Part shown: one piece after another, positions 1 through 8,812 of the stretch
Numbering within the stretch: position 1 is the first letter of the stretch
Layout: the number at the start of each line of letters is the position of its first letter
Program-made: the position numbers and the translations under genes
Origin: a virus
DNA length: 36,473 nt
IMG/VR virus record: IMGVR_UViG_3300009545_000045
Coordinates: 1 to 36,473 of that record
Strand: one strand, 5' to 3'
The notes under the pieces: generated by a model
What the model was told of the DNA's origin: nothing
The model's input: only the letters and a program-made list of their open reading frames with translations
Databases searched by the model: none

Positions 1-942
1 ACCACCAGATACCCGCTCCCCGGCCCGAGCACGAACGGCCGCCGCATCAGTCGGCGCAGCAGGCGCACCACCAAGTACAACTCCAGCGATACCCCCCATG
101 AGGCCACCGAGAGCACCGCCTTCAAGAGCGCTGTTGGCAACGTGCGCATAGTCCATGTCCTTGCGGAAATTCGCATCGATTTCAGCCTGTTGATTTAGGA
201 CGTCAGACGCACCGCCTTGCACTGCATTACCTGCAGCGCCTTCGAGACCCCCAAGAACTGCCGACCCCACTCGTCCAACGCCTGCTCCTCCGGCGGCGCC
301 CCCACGAGCAAGCGTACCTGCTGGTCCAACCGCTGCAGCTCCTGCTCCGATGACAGCATTAATGGCGGGAGCCCAACCCATCGCCTCACGATTGAAGCGA
401 GCCCTCGCCGCCTTCTCATCCAGTACTTCCCGGAGTGCTTGGTACTTGGGAGACTGCTTTTGAAGGTCCTCATCGCTCATCCCGTCGAGTTTCTTGTAAA
501 ACTCGTCAATGCCCATTCCGGCATTGACAGCGCCACCGGCGGCCGCTGTCGCCATGGTAGCAGCAACCGTGTCCGCGAAAAGACCCCCCGGCACCGCAAG
601 CGCCACGATGGCCGGAGACATACCGGTGGCCTTAAGTGCCGATGCTAGGATAGGGTGGTCCCAAAACTCCGGCGAAGTAAGCGTGCTCGACATGAGCGTC
701 TTCGCCTTGTCGCTCATGCCTGCGGAGACGGCCTCGCCGCCAACCTGCATCAAGTCCTGGAGGCCTTTCGAGAGCTGCACGCCCGTGGGCTGCTGTGCAG
801 CCTCGAAATAGTAACGCGAGAGCGCCGCCATCCCCGAGCCGATATCTGCGGCCCCGGCACCGGCTGCACGCGCGAAGTCTCCAACTCCTACCGACGCATC
901 GTCAGGGATGGCGCCGGGGATGCTGAGCTCGGAGATGTCCAT
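1..942 (-). CDS. Putative internal virion (ejection) protein, N-terminal 314 residues, cut by the window edge
   Basis: The minus-strand frame is open from the ATG at 942 to base 1, so the C-terminus is missing. The start lies 11 bases after the stop of the previous gene and has only a weak ribosome binding site (GAGC). The product is rich in Ala and Gly, with long hydrophobic or glycine-rich stretches near residues 108-142, 191-250 and 272-296 and a charged helical stretch between them (about 145-190). It is the last gene seen in the late block, after two other large virion proteins. In podoviruses this is where the large proteins ejected with the DNA are encoded; the assignment rests on that context and on composition, not on a recognised domain. 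Short open frames on the other strand here are shadows. Confidence 0.6.
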   Translation of the reverse strand, partial: MDISELSIPGAIPDDASVGVGDFARAAGAGAADIGSGMAALSRYYFEAAQQPTGVQLSKGLQDLMQVGGEAVSAGMSDKAKTLMSSTLTSPEFWDHPILASALKATGMSPAIVALAVPGGLFADTVAATMATAAAGGAVNAGMGIDEFYKKLDGMSDEDLQKQSPKYQALREVLDEKAARARFNREAMGWAPAINAVIGAGAAAVGPAGTLARGGAAGGAGVGRVGSAVLGGLEGAAGNAVQGGASDVLNQQAEIDANFRKDMDYAHVANSALEGGALGGLMGGIAGVVLGGAPAAPTDAAAVRARAGERVSGG

Positions 943-953
943 ATGTTTGTGCT

Positions 954-2951
954 CTAATCGGTCGCGGGGCCGCTAGGGTCGTATACCTCTTCAGGAGCAG
1001 GGACTGCGGAGCGGGCCTTGATCTTCTCGGCTACCCACTGCGCAGCGTCCTGCACTCCCTTTTTGTACGCGGTCGTCAAGGTACCATAGTTGATGTTCGG
1101 ATCGGTAGCAGCGCCGATTACCGTATTCACTGTCTCGCCGCCAGGATACTCTCCACGCTTGACGTGGTCGACCAGCGCCCCGGTGCGTGCTTTCATTTCG
1201 TCGGGGATCATGTTCGAGACTTCTCCGCCGAACTTCCTCGCATCGTCCGCGATCGCACCTCCAATATCGGAAACGGCACCCTTCGCACGGTCCCATCGGC
1301 CCTGTGACGCCTTAGCCTCCCCCGCAGCCTTGGTCTCGGCGTCCTGGTTAGCCTTGATCCGCTGCGCACGCTGTGTGGCGACTGCATCGAACTGGTCGTC
1401 GTTGAGCGTAATCTTGGCGCCGTTGCCGAACTTGACCACGTTGTTGCCGGTCCCATCGCTCGTTGTATTGAAACCGCTGGCGCTCGGGTCGTTACCCTTC
1501 GGGGTAAGGAGCGTTGCACCCATTTGCACGGCTTCGCGCGGCGTCACGTTCGGGTTCTGTTGGATGATGTGGTGTGCGGCGTCGCGCACGTCGCCCCAGT
1601 AGCTCGTGTCCAGTTCCTTGCCGGAATTCTTCTTCTGCCAGTTTGCCTGCTCACCCTGAATTTGCTCGTCCAGCAGCTCCTGCATAGTCTTCACGTCGCC
1701 GGGCTTGGCTGGCTTGCCTTGACCTTGGCCCTGGACTTTGCCCTTACCGGTCGCACCCGCGTTCTGTGCCTCCTCCCGCGCGCCAGCCGCACTGAGGATA
1801 GCCTTGTCGAAGCCGCCGGTGGCGAGGCCCATCGAACTCGACGCCAGCTCCTGCGGCGTTGCTACGCCCTTGCTGATCGTCTTCCCCGCCTCATCCGTGT
1901 AGTGGTAGACCAGCCGGCCGTTGGCTTGGTCGTAAGTGAGTTGCATCGTCCGGCCGTCCGGCACGTTCGCATAGGCCTTGAGCGCGGCCGTGGTTGCCAA
2001 GTCCATATTGCCCTGCTCGGCCGCGTGCGCCGCGAGCGCCGCATATCGCTGCGCCGCGTTGCGATAGCTCTGAAGCATCTGGAAGGCAATCTTCTCGGCC
2101 TTATCGCCCTCGCCACGGTTCGCGTAGAACTGATAGGCGGCACCGATGGCCGCCATGTTACGCTGGCTCTCCGTCATCTTCCCATCGGGGTCGACGGCCT
2201 TTTTCATGAAGGCGAGCTCATGCGCGTTGAGGCCGCCCGCGCCGGCGGCGTATGCTTGTGCTGCCCGCTTCTGCGCGGCGGTTCTGATACCCCCGGTGGA
2301 TAGCCCCATAGCGCGCGAGCCATAGCGGTAGCCCGCCTTGACCGCATCGTGCACAAGTGTGGGAGAAACCACGCCCTCCAACCCTTCGCCGTTGTCATCG
2401 GGAGGTGGAGCTCGCCGACGCGCACTAATATCGGTTGGCCCACCAACAGCCGGGCCAACCGGCGCATCATCTTCGTCGGCATCGTCTTCCGCATCGGGGC
2501 CGTCATCCGGGATAGCTCCTCCCTGCGCATAGTCGATCGTCGCCGGCTTCTGCGTGTTCTGAACCGGCACAGCGGGCTGTGTGGCCGCCGGTGTAGCGTT
2601 CGCCCCAGGTGTACCGCCTCCGTACGCCCCGGCTAGGTTCGGGTCGACGCCGGACATGGGGTCGTTCCCAGCTTTAAGCTGGCGCAGCTGCTCCTCCGCA
2701 ATCTTCGTGCGCATGCCGGTGTAGCCGCGCGACGCCGCCGAGTTCGCAATGCCAGAACGTACTTGGTCGAGCTTCGCCCGCGCGGTTTTGTCTTCGAGCT
2801 CCAACGCGGCCGGGTCGTTGTCGCGCGCCGTCTTTTTGGTCTGCGCATCGGTCAGAGCATCTTTGTATTCCTGGTCAGTCCGTGATGCATTGACCTTCTG
2901 CCCCGTCGAATATGCGTTGATGAAGTCCTTCATCTCAGCGGCAAAGCTCAT
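954..2951 (-). CDS. Large structural/internal virion protein, unknown fold (665 aa)
   Basis: This 665-residue protein starts at an ATG that overlaps the previous stop by 4 bases (ATGA), so the two genes are translationally coupled. The N-terminal 100 residues are charged and helical (coiled-coil-like). A Pro/Ala/Thr linker follows, then a motif YAQGGAIPDD (about 141-150) and a strongly acidic patch (about 149-163). The rest is Ala-rich and helical, with a Lys/Gly/Gln linker near the middle. The GGAIPD string recurs in the upstream neighbour (residues about 305-310), which suggests that the two proteins share a processing or interaction motif. No enzymatic domain is recognised. Position and size fit a podoviral internal virion protein; that role is inferred. 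Confidence 0.6.
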   Translation of the reverse strand: MSFAAEMKDFINAYSTGQKVNASRTDQEYKDALTDAQTKKTARDNDPAALELEDKTARAKLDQVRSGIANSAASRGYTGMRTKIAEEQLRQLKAGNDPMSGVDPNLAGAYGGGTPGANATPAATQPAVPVQNTQKPATIDYAQGGAIPDDGPDAEDDADEDDAPVGPAVGGPTDISARRRAPPPDDNGEGLEGVVSPTLVHDAVKAGYRYGSRAMGLSTGGIRTAAQKRAAQAYAAGAGGLNAHELAFMKKAVDPDGKMTESQRNMAAIGAAYQFYANRGEGDKAEKIAFQMLQSYRNAAQRYAALAAHAAEQGNMDLATTAALKAYANVPDGRTMQLTYDQANGRLVYHYTDEAGKTISKGVATPQELASSSMGLATGGFDKAILSAAGAREEAQNAGATGKGKVQGQGQGKPAKPGDVKTMQELLDEQIQGEQANWQKKNSGKELDTSYWGDVRDAAHHIIQQNPNVTPREAVQMGATLLTPKGNDPSASGFNTTSDGTGNNVVKFGNGAKITLNDDQFDAVATQRAQRIKANQDAETKAAGEAKASQGRWDRAKGAVSDIGGAIADDARKFGGEVSNMIPDEMKARTGALVDHVKRGEYPGGETVNTVIGAATDPNINYGTLTTAYKKGVQDAAQWVAEKIKARSAVPAPEEVYDPSGPATD

Positions 2952-4462
2952 TGGTCAGTGCCTCCCATGCTGTCACGCATCGTGGTCCCAGGATCGGGCC
3001 AGCCATATTTCTTTTGCTTCGGCATCAAGTCTCGAAGCATCGCTTCGCCAATGTGTCGATCAAGATCATTCCCGCCCACTGCCGCTGCCAACGGAGAGCT
3101 CGGCTGTGGTAAACCATCGATGCCGACAACGCTCGAACTTTGCGCCCGATTGCTATCGCGCAAGGACATCCCGCGGCGGTCCTCAATGTTGTCGCTGCGA
3201 CGGAAATCCTGAAACCGTTCATGCGGTGCAGTTGCCGGCCGAGACCGCGGCACAGGTACCGCTCCGCCGTCTGCATACGCCATGGGCCCAGCTGGAACAG
3301 CGCCCTGCTGGGGCTGTGGCGCGGCCGTCGCAGGCTTCACCGCCGGCTTCGCCTGCGCCTTCTGCATGGCCGCTCTAGCCTTCTGGACGAGCGCTTGTAG
3401 GCCCTTCTCGCCCTCCCAGGCTGCAACATCCCGCGGGATCACAAACTCGCCGCCGTTGAGCCTAATCGGGGGCGCCCCTGGAGCAGTCGCCGGCACGTCA
3501 TCCACGACAGCGCCGCCGGATGGCGACGCGCTATCCGGAATAGCTCCGCCGGGATTGCCTGCCCCGGGTACGGGGCCGCCATCCTCCAAGAACGCCATCG
3601 CTGCGCTCCCGAGCGCGCTACCCACGCCGCTAAATGCACCGCCGCTAGCAAACGCTCCGCCCTTGCCAAACGCGCTGAGCCCCATGCCAAGGAGTGACCC
3701 CAAGCCCGATGACGAGCTATTCGAAATCTCGTCAGACTTCGCCGTGTTTTGAAAACCAGTATTCTGCGCGTTGACTGCGCCAGTAAGCGCGTTGCCCCGC
3801 GCACCAGTCCACGCAAGATCGGTGCCCAGGACATTGGCCCCCGAAGCGGTATTCGCCAGTCCGCCGGAAGTGGCCGCCGTACCCGCGCTGGCGCCTGTAG
3901 CCGCGTTGGCATTGGCCTGCCCGGCTTCTGTGTTACCCTGCCCAAGCAACTGCGCATTGGCCTGATCGGCACGAGCTTGATCCGCACGCGCCGCACCGGT
4001 GCCCGCCGATGCTTTAGCCGCTGCCTCCTGCATATTGGAGCTGATATTCAGCGCTCCAAAGCGCGTCGCCCCCGGATTGACACCATAGCTCTCCAGCTGC
4101 TGGATATGCGCGTTGCGCGCGGCATCCGCCGCCTGCCCAACATTCGCCTCTGCGGCGCCCATGTCGTTGGCAACGTAGCTCGGGTCCGATAAGCGCGCCC
4201 GTTGATCGGTCAGGTATTTTGTCGCATCGTCTTGCAGGCCAGAAGCAGCAGCGAGCCGCTTACCGGCAGCATCCGTAAAATTGCCTTGCAGGTCCAGCAG
4301 TCCATTGTTCACATGGTTCACAAGGCCCTGATTGTTCGCAACCTGATCCTTCGCCCACTTCAGCGCCTCGTCCCCTTGCGCCTGCGCATGATTGGAGATG
4401 CTATTGTAGGCGTTGACCATCGGCGAATAGTCCGGCGCCTGCGGTACCTGTTGGTCGCTCAT
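2948..4462 (-). CDS. Structural protein with the GEFVIP motif (504 aa)
   Basis: A 504-residue Ala/Gly/Asn-rich protein. Residues 1-180 are helical. Residues 180-300 are low-complexity Gly/Ala/Ser. The C-terminal part contains LNGGEFVIPRDVAAWEGEKG near 335-354, a motif I remember from many phage virion proteins of unknown mechanism, typically written GEFVIPxDVxxWxG. It also contains GGAIPD (about 305-310), shared with the next gene. The tail end is rich in Pro, Ala and Arg. It overlaps both neighbours by about 4 bases. The motif supports a phage virion protein; the exact location in the particle is not known. An internal or tail-associated protein is the best guess from gene order. Confidence 0.65.
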   Translation of the reverse strand: MSDQQVPQAPDYSPMVNAYNSISNHAQAQGDEALKWAKDQVANNQGLVNHVNNGLLDLQGNFTDAAGKRLAAASGLQDDATKYLTDQRARLSDPSYVANDMGAAEANVGQAADAARNAHIQQLESYGVNPGATRFGALNISSNMQEAAAKASAGTGAARADQARADQANAQLLGQGNTEAGQANANAATGASAGTAATSGGLANTASGANVLGTDLAWTGARGNALTGAVNAQNTGFQNTAKSDEISNSSSSGLGSLLGMGLSAFGKGGAFASGGAFSGVGSALGSAAMAFLEDGGPVPGAGNPGGAIPDSASPSGGAVVDDVPATAPGAPPIRLNGGEFVIPRDVAAWEGEKGLQALVQKARAAMQKAQAKPAVKPATAAPQPQQGAVPAGPMAYADGGAVPVPRSRPATAPHERFQDFRRSDNIEDRRGMSLRDSNRAQSSSVVGIDGLPQPSSPLAAAVGGNDLDRHIGEAMLRDLMPKQKKYGWPDPGTTMRDSMGGTDQ

Positions 4463-4899
4463 TGGACGTTGCTCCTGATCGTCCGCGGCTTGTGTTTGAG
4501 CCAGCGGCAGTCTTCCTTGCGCATAGTCATGATGACCAGATCGCCGTCTTTATAGGCGTCTTTAATCCTGGCTTCCACCTGAAAACCAAGCCGGCAGTTG
4601 AAATCGACGAGTTCCTGCTTGCTGAACGGCACCGTGCCGCACACCTTATCGACCTTCAGCTGGCAGAACGGATAATGGAATACCAGCCACAGCATATCCG
4701 GCGAGAGCCATGTCTTCGAGAAACCTGCTTGGTGCATGAAGACGCAGTTCGAGATGAGGCTCTCGTAGATTACCCCACCGAGTAACTCGCCCTCATTAGA
4801 CGTGCGGCTAATTACTTTGTCAGCGGCTGGGTTCAAAATGCGCGGGATCGCCATGGCGATCTCTGTACCGTGCATCATATCGTTGAAGTGAATGGGCAT
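4459..4899 (-). CDS. GNAT-like acetyltransferase-fold phage protein (146 aa)
   Basis: The ending region reads VDFNCRLGFQVEARIKDAYKDGDLVIMTMRKEDCRWL (split here only for description: residues about 95-131). This matches the C-terminal half of GNAT-fold phage proteins, where the pattern is a helix, LGF, E-x-x-hydrophobic, D-A-Y-x-D-G-D-L and M-R-x-E-C-R-W-L. Family members are often encoded beside internal virion proteins in podoviruses. The ATG at 4899 overlaps the previous TGA (TGATG), and a GTG three bases upstream is also possible. Whether it still acetylates anything is not evident from the sequence, since the acetyl-CoA loop in the N-terminal half is not clear. Its place between tail and internal virion genes suggests a virion or assembly role. 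Confidence 0.65.
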   Translation of the reverse strand: MPIHFNDMMHGTEIAMAIPRILNPAADKVISRTSNEGELLGGVIYESLISNCVFMHQAGFSKTWLSPDMLWLVFHYPFCQLKVDKVCGTVPFSKQELVDFNCRLGFQVEARIKDAYKDGDLVIMTMRKEDCRWLKHKPRTIRSNVQ

Positions 4900-5105
4900 C
4901 ACCCACCGCTGGTTGGCGTTCTCGGAAGCTGTGCGGCCGTGATCAGACCGAGCCTGAGCAAATCCTGATAGGTCACCGCTGCTGTGGTCCGGTCACCGCG
5001 GATACCTTGCAGCACTTCCATGTTCTCTTTCAGCGCCTGCGCCGTGTCCCGCACCGAGTTGATGTTCGCCATAGGCTCGGGGATCGCAGCTGTCTTCGTC
5101 GCCAT
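4899..5105 (-). CDS. Small conserved phage protein (68 aa)
   Basis: The ATG at 5105 is preceded by AAGGAG at good spacing, so it was chosen over a longer frame that starts upstream without such a site. The product begins MATKTAAIPEPMANINSVRD and contains LKENMEVLQGIRGDR and AAVTYQDLLRLGLI. This string is familiar to me as a small protein encoded between the tail and internal virion genes of many podoviruses. It is helical and has no membrane segment. Function is unknown. The gene sits 2 bases after the large tail protein gene and its stop overlaps the GNAT-like gene start by one base, so it is part of the late operon. Confidence 0.7.
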   Translation of the reverse strand: MATKTAAIPEPMANINSVRDTAQALKENMEVLQGIRGDRTTAAVTYQDLLRLGLITAAQLPRTPTSGG

Positions 5106-5106
5106 A

Positions 5107-7311
5107 TCACACTCCTTGCAATTCCGTGGGACTGGTAGCTGCCTGCAGGGAGAACACTTCAATGGCGGCTTCGATCTCGAACTGCCAATAGTCTGCCTTG
5201 AAGCCAGAAGGCATGCGCCACTGCTGCCCGCTCGTAACGAGCTCCCTGGTCATAACCAGCCGCTCATTCGCATACACCCGGACTATGCCCAGCACCGGCT
5301 TGAACAACTGGAACGCCCCAAGCGACACCTGCGTCCCGCTCTGCACAGCGCTCACATTGAGCCTATAGAACCTGTATGCGGCTTGAACACCCGTTGACAC
5401 AGTGTAATCCCGCAACTCATTAGCAGTGAATGGCGGTACGGTCGTCCTCGTGTCTAGCACAGTAAACAGCACGCCATCGTTCGAGCCTTCGAAGGTCCAT
5501 GTCTTCGGCCCGGCGTTCATGCTAATAGCCGGCGGCGGTCCCTGTATGGCATAGGACGAAATTAGCGTGGCTACGCCAAGGTCCACGTATAAATTATGCG
5601 GCAGGGCACCGGCCCCGCTGAGCCATGCATCCCCGTCGACTTGCGCGCACGCCATCCACGGGTAGTACGGCACAGTGAAGCTGTCCGCCGATATTGACAC
5701 ACTACCCAGCGAGGTACCCGTCATCGCCGGGACTTGTGCGAATTGCACGTAGGTAACGGGCCATGTCGGCGTCGGGTCGAAGTAAACCTTCATGGCCTGC
5801 AAATTGCGAGCCTCAGTCATCTGGTAAATCTTCGAGCGCCATGTATACGGCGACCGGGTCTGCGTGCTATCTCCAATATCGAGCCACAACAACTGGCCGT
5901 CCCGAATAATGAACACTTCTGCTGACCAAGCATCGGTCAAAATATTCGATACCGGGTCGTCAGAACTGAGCAGATTGAACGCCACCGACAACGACGTTGG
6001 ATCAATCACGACACCGCGGCGCGCACCGGAAAAATCCTGTTGCGCAAATGCAGCATTGTCGAAGCTCAAAATATCGAACACACCAAAACGCGCTTGCCCG
6101 AATGCAAAATACGCGTTGCCCAACTGCGCGGCGCGGAGTGTGTTAGTTGCTACTAGTTCATTCCAACGGTCCTTTCGAATGAGCTCTTTAGTCGCAATCA
6201 CGACACCAGCAGGAGACACCAGCACGAGACCGGCAGGGGTTGAGAAATAGACGCCGTCCGTAGTCGACACGATGGAGCCACGCGACGTGCACGGCGTCAA
6301 ACCAGGGAGCTTGGACAGACTAATATTCGCCGGTGTAATGCCCGTAGCTGTATACGCGAAACCCTCCGTGACTACGACAAGCATTTGGTTGGACACGCCG
6401 AGCCCGACTATGGGGTACTCCGTGACGAGCGTGTACTGCGCCGGCCATGCATGCATGCGAAACGGCTCGCAGAACCACAGCTCATTCTCGCGGAAACCGG
6501 CGACCATACCGTTGGAGAGCGATACAAACCCCTGCAAATCGCTCGGTGGTGCGGTCCACGTAGTGCTCTCAATCTCGTTGTTGAGCGCAACGGTGGCGTC
6601 GCTCGCACTGTCCGCATAAGACGTAGTCGAGATGATAACTTCGGCCACAAAGAAAAACGTGGCGGTGCCATCGGTGCCTACAACAGTGCGGTAGATGCGC
6701 GATTTGGAAATGTTGCGATTAGTGCCCAGGTCGCCAGGGTCCGGCGCGTGCAGCGTCACCGTGACAGTCGCGTCGATTTTGACACCGCTCAGAACGACCG
6801 GATTGCTCGGGGGTCCTTCTTCGCCGTATGCAGATACATACGTCTGCACGTACGACACTGTCTTGAGCGTAGAGCTCGAACCGCCGGTCGCTACTGCGCT
6901 GATATTACCCGGCGGCGGAATACCCAGCATATAGCCAGTCACGGCTGGCGCAGTCGCCACGATGCCCGAGAGCGGAAAATACCGCGGCACGTCCAGCGGC
7001 GATACCCAGTAGTAGCGGTCAAACGTGTCGTCTACAACCTGCGACCGAAGCACATCCGTGTCCGCGCTCGCGAACTCCATCCAGATGCTATTCAGCAGAT
7101 GTAGACTGTCCGTGAAGCTACGTGGGATACGGTAGACCTTGCCTGCGTTCGGGTTCGTGAGTGCGCGCAGGAGTTTTGGGACCGGGATGCCACGGAGATT
7201 GCCGTTGTACAGCCACGTGTCCTCAGACAGCGCCCCGTTGACGTCCGCGAGCAGGCGGTCGTCAACGGCAGGCACCATCCCGCCGAACGGAGAAATCCGG
7301 ACGGCTACCAT
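5107..7311 (-). CDS. Large tail protein (nozzle/stabilisation-like) with C-terminal F5/8-type (discoidin-like) domain, 734 aa
   Basis: A beta-rich 734-residue protein. It starts MVAVRISPFGGMVPAVDDRLL, a style of start I associate with podoviral tail tube/nozzle or stabilisation proteins. The middle shows repeated strand segments compatible with a propeller or fibronectin-like domains (SYVQTYVSAYGEEGPPSNP near 160-180). Residues about 598-670 look like an F5/8 type C domain: WTFEGSNDG near 604-612, then VLDTRTTV and RFYRLNVSAVQ. Such domains bind sugars. The ATG at 7311 is preceded by AAGG. A role as the distal tail tube that also contacts surface glycans fits the sequence and its place just before the internal virion genes; the tail role is inferred. 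Confidence 0.7.
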   Translation of the reverse strand: MVAVRISPFGGMVPAVDDRLLADVNGALSEDTWLYNGNLRGIPVPKLLRALTNPNAGKVYRIPRSFTDSLHLLNSIWMEFASADTDVLRSQVVDDTFDRYYWVSPLDVPRYFPLSGIVATAPAVTGYMLGIPPPGNISAVATGGSSSTLKTVSYVQTYVSAYGEEGPPSNPVVLSGVKIDATVTVTLHAPDPGDLGTNRNISKSRIYRTVVGTDGTATFFFVAEVIISTTSYADSASDATVALNNEIESTTWTAPPSDLQGFVSLSNGMVAGFRENELWFCEPFRMHAWPAQYTLVTEYPIVGLGVSNQMLVVVTEGFAYTATGITPANISLSKLPGLTPCTSRGSIVSTTDGVYFSTPAGLVLVSPAGVVIATKELIRKDRWNELVATNTLRAAQLGNAYFAFGQARFGVFDILSFDNAAFAQQDFSGARRGVVIDPTSLSVAFNLLSSDDPVSNILTDAWSAEVFIIRDGQLLWLDIGDSTQTRSPYTWRSKIYQMTEARNLQAMKVYFDPTPTWPVTYVQFAQVPAMTGTSLGSVSISADSFTVPYYPWMACAQVDGDAWLSGAGALPHNLYVDLGVATLISSYAIQGPPPAISMNAGPKTWTFEGSNDGVLFTVLDTRTTVPPFTANELRDYTVSTGVQAAYRFYRLNVSAVQSGTQVSLGAFQLFKPVLGIVRVYANERLVMTRELVTSGQQWRMPSGFKADYWQFEIEAAIEVFSLQAATSPTELQGV

Positions 7312-7316
7312 GCAGC

Positions 7317-7835
7317 TTACGCCTTGCTGGCGTCAGTGGGCGGCGCAGCGCGATGCTGGTAACGCTTGAGCGCTTCTTTGCCAGCGTTCATCTCGTCCAG
7401 CGTTGCCTGGGGCAGATCGCCAAACTCCGCGGCCCGCTCAGCCTCGGCCTTGTCCCGCCGCGCGATTTCAGCGGCATTGATGAGCGCTGTGGAAGCCTCA
7501 CTCGGAAGCACCTCGCCCGGGGACTGGATAACGCCCGGCCGAATGCCAGCCTTGCCTTCCGGCCGCGGCTGCTCGCTGCGCTCCCGCCGCTCCGCCGCAT
7601 TGACGCGCTGCTGGCCCGGCTGGTTGATCGGCTGGTCGAGGCCGGCAGCCGTGCGCTCGGACTGCGAGGACTGAATGCCGTCGCCGAACGGCGAGGGGGA
7701 CTGGTTGAGGTTCTGCGGATCGACGCCGCCCGAACTGACACCCGGTCGCGGTGCGCCGATGCCGCCCTGCGGCGTCTGTTCGGGATTACGCTGGATGGTC
7801 GTGCTGCCCTGCGGGCGGTTCGTTTCATCGGCCAT
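7317..7835 (-). CDS. Disordered, Pro/Gln/Arg-rich phage protein (172 aa)
   Basis: The first 110 residues are low-complexity, rich in Pro, Gln, Asn, Gly and Arg, and probably unstructured. The last 60 form a charged helix (SEASTALINAAEIARRDKAE onward). The ATG overlaps the stop of the previous 61-residue gene (TAATG), with AAGGA upstream. It lies 5 bases before the large tail protein gene. No family is recognised. It could be a small virion component or an assembly factor of the tail, judged only from its position. Confidence 0.6.
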   Translation of the reverse strand: MADETNRPQGSTTIQRNPEQTPQGGIGAPRPGVSSGGVDPQNLNQSPSPFGDGIQSSQSERTAAGLDQPINQPGQQRVNAAERRERSEQPRPEGKAGIRPGVIQSPGEVLPSEASTALINAAEIARRDKAEAERAAEFGDLPQATLDEMNAGKEALKRYQHRAAPPTDASKA

Positions 7836-8020
7836 TACGTCTTGTCCTTCTGATGTTTGACTTCTGCAACTCGGGCCGCCACTCTCGCACCTTTATCCTT
7901 GCGAGACGAGCCCCCTTGAGTAACGCCAATATACGGCGCCTTCAAGCTATCTTTCATGGCCGCAGCCAAGGTCGGCAGAGAAAAGCCGGGCTTGGGCAGC
8001 TTGAAAGGGTGCTTCTTCAT
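7835..8020 (-). CDS. Small basic protein (61 aa)
   Basis: The ATG at 8020 lies 2 bases after the previous stop and gives MKKHPFKLPKPGFSLPTLAA and a basic C-terminus (SSRKDKGARVAARVAEVKHQ). A longer frame from 8104 would overlap the upstream gene by about 80 bases and is less likely. The protein is rich in Lys and Arg and has no membrane segment. It is similar in style to the small basic proteins near the portal, and nucleic-acid contact is possible. Function unknown. Confidence 0.6.
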   Translation of the reverse strand: MKKHPFKLPKPGFSLPTLAAAMKDSLKAPYIGVTQGGSSRKDKGARVAARVAEVKHQKDKT

Positions 8021-8022
8021 GC

Positions 8023-8541
8023 TCAACCAGCCTCGTTCACCTTGAACAGCAACGTCGGCGTTGTAGCGCGCAGCGGCCAAATTCGTTGCAGCGGGTTGCA
8101 CCAAATCTCAAGCGTGGATCGGTAGCCTATCCAGCCTGTCTGAATGTTGCGCGGTAGCAAGAAAGTCTTGTTGAGGTAACCTACCCGGAAGCCCGGCGGG
8201 TCCGCCAACGTCGGCTGCGGGTCGTACACCGCAAGGACTACGCCTGTGTGCGGGTCGACCAGCTGCCGGCGGATGAGCCCTGGACATACCCTGTTGAAGC
8301 GTACCTTCCACTTCACCAGCATCTGATCGTTTCCCTTAGCTTCGGCTGGGATGACGACGCTGCCGTCTGCCATGAAGTCGTAGGGCATGACATTGTCGAA
8401 TGCCCAATACGTGGCGGGGCCAACTATCGCCGCGGTAACCAGTGACAAAAAGAACAGCACCCGGAAAACCGCAGACCCAAACAAATTCACGATCGGGTTC
8501 CCGTACTCAATCGGGTGGCTGTGTAGCGGGTCGGTGTTCAT
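8023..8541 (-). CDS. Single-pass membrane protein in the lysis cassette (172 aa)
   Basis: The ATG at 8541 overlaps the upstream stop in an ATGA arrangement, so I prefer it to an ATG 15 bases further upstream. One clear membrane helix lies near residues 26-47 (VLFFLSLVTAAIVGPATYW). It is followed by about 125 mostly beta-type residues with conserved-looking aromatic and Pro positions, likely outside the cytoplasm. No signal-peptide cleavage site or enzymatic motif is seen. It sits directly after the XhlA-like gene and the spanins, so it may help lysis or modify the envelope. It does not look like a typical holin, since it has one helix and a large soluble domain. Confidence 0.65.
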   Translation of the reverse strand: MNTDPLHSHPIEYGNPIVNLFGSAVFRVLFFLSLVTAAIVGPATYWAFDNVMPYDFMADGSVVIPAEAKGNDQMLVKWKVRFNRVCPGLIRRQLVDPHTGVVLAVYDPQPTLADPPGFRVGYLNKTFLLPRNIQTGWIGYRSTLEIWCNPLQRIWPLRATTPTLLFKVNEAG

Positions 8542-8798
8542 GAGCTTTTGTACCAAGGTGCGAAGATAATTTTCCCAAATGCAAGAATTAAACCAATTAC
8601 GGAGCCGAGCACCGGCATTACGAGTAAAATGCCGGCGCCCATGTTGAAGGACTTCTCCATCCTAGCAACCCTGACTTCGAGGCTCTCCTTCTCGCGGGTC
8701 AGCACCGATACCCTATACGCCAGAAACTTAATCTGCGCCTGCGGGTCAGACATTCCGCTGGTAGCGAGTTCGTAGAGATCGTCCTCAGTAGTTGCCAT
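8538..8798 (-). CDS. XhlA-like small membrane protein, holin or lysis-accessory candidate (86 aa)
   Basis: The ATG at 8798 gives MATTEDDLYELATSGMSDPQ, a coiled-coil stretch (KFLAYRVSVLTREKESLEVR) and a C-terminal membrane helix (GAGILLVMPVLGSVIGLILA), then a short cytoplasm-or-periplasm tail. This N-terminal coiled coil plus C-terminal membrane helix is the layout of XhlA-type lysis proteins. A start at 8879 would overlap the outer spanin gene by 67 bases and adds a non-conserved acidic stretch, so it was not chosen. The gene lies 14 bases after the outer spanin gene and is coupled to the next gene. It is the best holin candidate in the cassette, though not proven. Confidence 0.6.
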   Translation of the reverse strand: MATTEDDLYELATSGMSDPQAQIKFLAYRVSVLTREKESLEVRVARMEKSFNMGAGILLVMPVLGSVIGLILAFGKIIFAPWYKSS

Positions 8799-8812
8799 AG
8801 CCCCGCTGCCGG

